Shown piece after piece: positions 60,569 through 64,000 of a stretch of DNA of 64,000 bases. The DNA lies in contig NZ_CP036533.1 in assembly GCF_024585265.1 (NCBI RefSeq), positions 5,961,001 through 6,025,000 of the forward strand, read 5' to 3'. Numbering within the stretch: position 1 is the first letter of the stretch; each line of letters opens with the position of its first letter. The stretch is from Bradyrhizobium sp. WBAH42. Lineage in GTDB: Bacteria > Pseudomonadota > Alphaproteobacteria > Rhizobiales > Xanthobacteraceae. The translations under genes and the position numbers were made by a program. The notes beneath the pieces are model-generated. The model was given only the letters and a program-made list of their open reading frames with translations. It was not told the DNA's origin and ran no database searches.

Positions 60569-61903
60569 TTAACGTTGCGTCAGCTGCGGATGGGTCGCGC
60601 TTACCCGCCAGACCGTGTTGCCGCCGTCGTCCGCGACCAAAAGCGCGCCTGATTTGTCGATGGCGACACCGACCGGGCGGCCGCGCGCCTGGTTGTCGCT
60701 GTTGAGGAACCCCGTGACGACGTCCTGCGCCGGTCCGCTCGGCTTGCCGTCCGTGAACGGCACGAACACGACCTTGTAGCCGTTGAGCACCTGCCTGTTC
60801 CAACTGCCGTGCTCGCCGACGAAGGCGCCGCCGCGATAGGCGGCCGACAGGCTGGTGCCGGTGTTGAAGGCGAGCCCGAGCGGGGCGACATGCGAGCTCA
60901 GCGCGTCGTCCGGCACGATCGCCTTGGCGACGAGATCCGGCCGCTCCGGCTTGACGCGGGGATCGACGTGCTGGCCGAAATAGCTGTAGGGCCAACCGTA
61001 GAAGCCGCCATCCTTCACCGAGGTCATGTAATCGGGCACGAGATCGGGACCGAGCTCGTCGCGCTCGTTCACGACCGTCCACAATGCGCCGGTCTGCGGC
61101 TCGAAGCTGAGGCCGTTGGGATTGCGCAGGCCGCTTGCGAAGACGCGCCAGCGGCCGCTGGCGCGATCGATTTCGAGGATGGCGGCGCGGTTGTGCTCGG
61201 CCTCCAGGCCGTTCTCGGTGATGTTGCTGTTGGAGCCGACACCCGCATAGAGCTTCGAGCCGTCGGGGCTGGCAACCAGGCTCTTGGTCCAGTGATGGTT
61301 GATCCGACCGCCCGGCAGCGGCGTCAGCACCGTGCCGGGCGCGGTGATCTTCGTATCCCCTTCCGTGTAGGGATATCTGACGATGGCGTCGGTGTTGGCA
61401 ACGTACAGATCGTTGCCGACCAGCGCGACGCCGAAGGGCGAGTTGAGATGGTCGAGGAAGACGCTTTGCGTCTCCGGCACGCCGTCGCCATTGCTGTCGC
61501 GCAGCAGCGTGATGCGGTTGCTCTCGCCGCTGTCGCCGCCGGACGTCGCCCAGGACTCGACGAAGCCCATCACGATCTCCTTGGGCCGCTTGATCGGGGC
61601 GCCCTTCAGCGCCTTGGATTCCACCACCAGCACGTCGCCGTTCGGAAGAACGTAGAGCGAGCGCGGATGCTGCAGGCTCGTGGCGAAGGCCTTGGCCTGC
61701 AAGCCCTGCGCGACCGTCGGCGTCTCGTCCTTCTTCCAGCCGACGATGCGGGCAATGTGGATCGGCGGCAGCAGATATTGCTGGATCTCGGGAAGTGCCG
61801 GGTTGGCGCCGACTTGCGCGTTGGGATCGCCGCTGCCGTCGTTGCAGCCGGCGAGACCCAGCAGCGACGCGCACAACAGCGCGCAGGGAATCGCAGACTT
61901 CAT
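60569..61903 (-). CDS. Sorbosone dehydrogenase family lipoprotein
   Basis: A 444-aa predicted lipoprotein with a signal peptide and lipobox LAGC (Cys20). The rest is a six-bladed beta-propeller of the soluble glucose/sorbosone dehydrogenase type ('HPRSLYVLPNGDVLVVE', 'GLRNPNGLSFEP', GEHGSWNR). Such enzymes use PQQ to oxidise sugars in the periplasm; many relatives have no proven activity. The start overlaps the DUF2231 stop by four bases (ATGA). Confidence 0.85.
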   Translation of the reverse strand: MKSAIPCALLCASLLGLAGCNDGSGDPNAQVGANPALPEIQQYLLPPIHIARIVGWKKDETPTVAQGLQAKAFATSLQHPRSLYVLPNGDVLVVESKALKGAPIKRPKEIVMGFVESWATSGGDSGESNRITLLRDSNGDGVPETQSVFLDHLNSPFGVALVGNDLYVANTDAIVRYPYTEGDTKITAPGTVLTPLPGGRINHHWTKSLVASPDGSKLYAGVGSNSNITENGLEAEHNRAAILEIDRASGRWRVFASGLRNPNGLSFEPQTGALWTVVNERDELGPDLVPDYMTSVKDGGFYGWPYSYFGQHVDPRVKPERPDLVAKAIVPDDALSSHVAPLGLAFNTGTSLSAAYRGGAFVGEHGSWNRQVLNGYKVVFVPFTDGKPSGPAQDVVTGFLNSDNQARGRPVGVAIDKSGALLVADDGGNTVWRVSATHPQLTQR

Positions 61904-62352
61904 CGCGCAACTCCCACGCCATGGCGATAGACCATGGCCCAGCCGAGCCATCCCGCGATCGGCAGGATCAGCACGGTGAGCGCGGACAGAACCAGCCCGC
62001 TCGGCCACACCGAGGTCCAGGCATCGCGCATGTGGATCATGGTGTTGACGATCGCGACGATCAGCGCCACCGCATTGCCGATCAGATGCGGCCAGGCCGG
62101 CGCCTGCGTCCGCACCAGCCGGTTGCCGAGGAAATCGGTCAGACCCGCGATCGCCGCCATCACGCCGAAGATGACGCCGGCGAGCAGCAGCCAGGCCGAA
62201 AAATCCGCCCACATGATCTCGGCGCTTGCGACATAGGCGATGTCGGTCAGCAGCGCTCCGACGAAACACGCGATCGGGATCGGCACCAGCATGGGATGAA
62301 TCGGATGACCCGCGATCTGCGCGGTAGAACGCACGCGCTCGTCGTGTTGCAC
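61900..62352 (-). CDS. DUF2231 family membrane protein
   Basis: A 150-aa protein with four hydrophobic segments and the family motif GHPIHPMLVPIPIACF near residues 14-29. The GTG at 62352, with GAGG six bases upstream, is preferred; the frame also reaches a GTG at 62442. It is translationally coupled to the downstream lipoprotein gene. The 62353-62652 gap to the next, divergent gene shows no further gene. Confidence 0.82.
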   Translation of the reverse strand: MQHDERVRSTAQIAGHPIHPMLVPIPIACFVGALLTDIAYVASAEIMWADFSAWLLLAGVIFGVMAAIAGLTDFLGNRLVRTQAPAWPHLIGNAVALIVAIVNTMIHMRDAWTSVWPSGLVLSALTVLILPIAGWLGWAMVYRHGVGVAR

Positions 62353-62652
62353 GATTGGCCTCGTGACCTTCACCCTGCCCGACCGGCCAACTCGTGCTGG
62401 ACGCGATGGTTCCTGCTCTTGCGCGCCCGACGATTTAGCCACGACGCGCGCGCATCGCCGACATGCCCGCCGGGGGTCGTCAAACTCTCGCTCGAAGGCG
62501 GAGTCTCGGCCGGCAGGTGCGCGTCAGGTTCCTGTGCATAAGTTGTGGCTTGCGGCCTCCGAACCTCGATGGCGAGTCGAGTTGCGCGTACCATCTTAGG
62601 TAGTTTTCGATTTTGTCTTTGCGGCTTTACGTCTTTTTTTCATGGAGGGACA

Positions 62653-64000
62653 TTGTTCGATTTCCCGCAATCGGCCATTGTGCCAGTTGATAGCCGTCAC
62701 CGGGCTTCTGCCTGCGTCACTACGGTCCTCGCCGCCCTGCTCGCCGCTTCCGTGTTGGCGGCCCCTTGCTTTGCTCAACAGGGAGGCGATGCCGTCTCCC
62801 CCGCCGCCGAAACGAAGGGTGTCCAAGCGGCGACCAAGGAAAACACGACCAACACGAAGAAAGCGAACGGGAAGAACGCGACGGGCGCCCGGACGGACAT
62901 TTCCGATTGCGCAGGCGGCGAGGTTTTCCAAACACTCGCCAATACGGCCAACAGCGCGGCAATCATCTACAACAGCAATCTCGTACCCGCCGGAAGCGTC
63001 GTCGAATTCGGACTTGCGAGCTCGCTCGATCCCGAAGCCCATTATTTTGCGGTCTTCCTCCAGGATAAGGAAATTCCGCAGGACGAGGTCAGGCACGGCG
63101 CCCGCGCGCGAAGAGCGGGCGAAACCGACGATCTCGTCGTGAAGCGCCTACTGAAGGCCGGCGACACCATCGTTTCCATCGATGTCCCTAACGAGGCGGC
63201 GGGGTGGTGGACCCGCCGCAATCTCTACATCTACCAGTGCGACAGCACACGAAGGCCGCTCAATGTCTCCTATCTGCCGGTCTATTTGAGTCCCTACCAA
63301 CTGAGCATCTGGTTGTCGGTCGCGATCGTGGTCGCGGCGTATTTTCTCTCCGCGAAGGCCTTTGCTCGCTTGAACGACGCGACGCTGAAGGGCCTCAAGG
63401 CCTGGAATCCCATCCGGATCACGGCCGGTTCCGACAATCGCGGGAGCCTCTCGGCCTTCCAGGTGTTCTTCTTCACGATTCTGGTTTTCGCGATGCTTGC
63501 TTATGTCCTGCTTCGCACCGGCGTGCTTTCGGACCTTTCAACCACGGTCCTGGAACTGCTCGGGATCGCGGGCATCGGGGCGGCTGCGGCGAAGGGAGCA
63601 GAATCATCAAAGACCGCGCTCGACCCCGCCAATCAGGCATGGCTCATGAACAAGGGCTGGTTCGACAAGAGCTCGACCCAAGCTGCGACCGATCCAAGCT
63701 TCTACGACTTGATCTCGAGTGACGGCAGCTTTGATGTCTACCGCTTTCAAAGCCTGATCTTCACCGGTGCAGTCGGCCTCGCCCTGTTCGCCGGCGGCGT
63801 GTTTCAGCTTGCGTCCTTCACGGTCCCGCAGAACATCCTCGGCATCTTGGGCCTCAGCCAAGTGGTTTACATCGCAGGAAAGCTCGTGACCTCGAACAAC
63901 GCGACGCAGTTGAATGCCGTCATAACCGACCTGCGCAACGCAGAATCCGCTTATCGCGAAGCGTCCCACAATGCCACCGAGACCCAGGAGGCAAAGGACA
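62653..64000 (+). CDS. Exported multi-pass membrane protein, C-terminus beyond window
   Basis: An open frame of about 449 codons runs to the window edge. It has a signal-like segment (TVLAALLAASVLAAPCFAQ), a polar Lys/Asn/Thr-rich linker, a domain of about 130 residues, then membrane segments near residues 210-230, 270-290, 295-315, 365-385 and 395-415. I recognise no family. The start is uncertain: TTG 62653 follows a GGAGGG site closely, and GTG 62680 is an alternative. Confidence 0.65.
   Translation, partial: MFDFPQSAIVPVDSRHRASACVTTVLAALLAASVLAAPCFAQQGGDAVSPAAETKGVQAATKENTTNTKKANGKNATGARTDISDCAGGEVFQTLANTANSAAIIYNSNLVPAGSVVEFGLASSLDPEAHYFAVFLQDKEIPQDEVRHGARARRAGETDDLVVKRLLKAGDTIVSIDVPNEAAGWWTRRNLYIYQCDSTRRPLNVSYLPVYLSPYQLSIWLSVAIVVAAYFLSAKAFARLNDATLKGLKAWNPIRITAGSDNRGSLSAFQVFFFTILVFAMLAYVLLRTGVLSDLSTTVLELLGIAGIGAAAAKGAESSKTALDPANQAWLMNKGWFDKSSTQAATDPSFYDLISSDGSFDVYRFQSLIFTGAVGLALFAGGVFQLASFTVPQNILGILGLSQVVYIAGKLVTSNNATQLNAVITDLRNAESAYREASHNATETQEAKD

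Overview
The window is high-GC alphaproteobacterial DNA, most likely Bradyrhizobium or a close relative in the Nitrobacteraceae. The evidence is the gene order secE-nusG-rplK-rplA-rplJ-rplL-rpoB-rpoC, the lengths of RpoB (1374 aa) and RpoC (1398 aa), the fatty-acid and CoA catabolism genes, and several families of dispersed palindromic intergenic repeats that I recall from Bradyrhizobium genomes. No rRNA, CRISPR array, phage or transposase gene was seen. One tRNA is present (tRNA-Trp). Genes run off both window edges.

Layout. 1-560 is the start of an FAD oxidoreductase gene on the minus strand. 754-14268 is the minus-strand ribosomal protein / RNA polymerase block. A 2-hydroxyacid dehydrogenase gene sits inside it between rplA and rplJ, behind a 15-bp perfect hairpin. 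14575-40241 is a glycan gene island of about 26 kb between secE and tRNA-Trp, two loci that are neighbours in many Alphaproteobacteria. 40582-62352 is accessory metabolism: serine hydrolase, short-chain dehydrogenases, an ArgE-type deacetylase, a LysE exporter, an acyl-CoA dehydrogenase module with a divergent TetR regulator, a CoA transferase, a frameshifted pentapeptide-repeat gene, two MFS transporters around a beta-keto acid cleavage enzyme, and a sorbosone-dehydrogenase-like lipoprotein. Most of the repeats lie at 41.8-47.9 kb. The right end carries the start of a large exported membrane protein.

The island is the part most worth following up. A run of genes from 17709 to 36505 on the plus strand, many overlapping by ATGA or GTGA, encodes what looks like a dedicated pathway for an unusual sugar. 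It has a GmhA-like isomerase (divergent), a HAD phosphatase, an APH-fold sugar kinase, a protein fusing an HldE-type nucleotidyltransferase and PfkB kinase in the reverse of the usual order, two epimerase/dehydratases, a two-subunit transketolase, two DegT aminotransferases, several methyltransferases (two of the zinc-binding C-methyltransferase type), a Gfo/Idh oxidoreductase, and a 2OG-Fe(II) oxygenase next to a small protein of the uncharacterised LIC12192 'sporadic carbohydrate cluster' type. The enzyme set resembles NDP-heptose synthesis extended by a transketolase and by carbon-branching, amino-transfer and oxidation steps. I infer a branched and/or higher-carbon sugar. Two flippase-like membrane proteins, two polytopic GT-C-like proteins and one DPM1-like GT2 enzyme suggest that it is moved across the membrane on a polyprenyl carrier and added to a periplasmic acceptor such as LPS. 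No Wzx, Wzy or ABC exporter was recognised inside the window.

All functional calls come from reading motifs and recalling families. No search was run. Start sites were chosen from Shine-Dalgarno matches, overlaps and usual family lengths, and many in the island lack a clear ribosome binding site.
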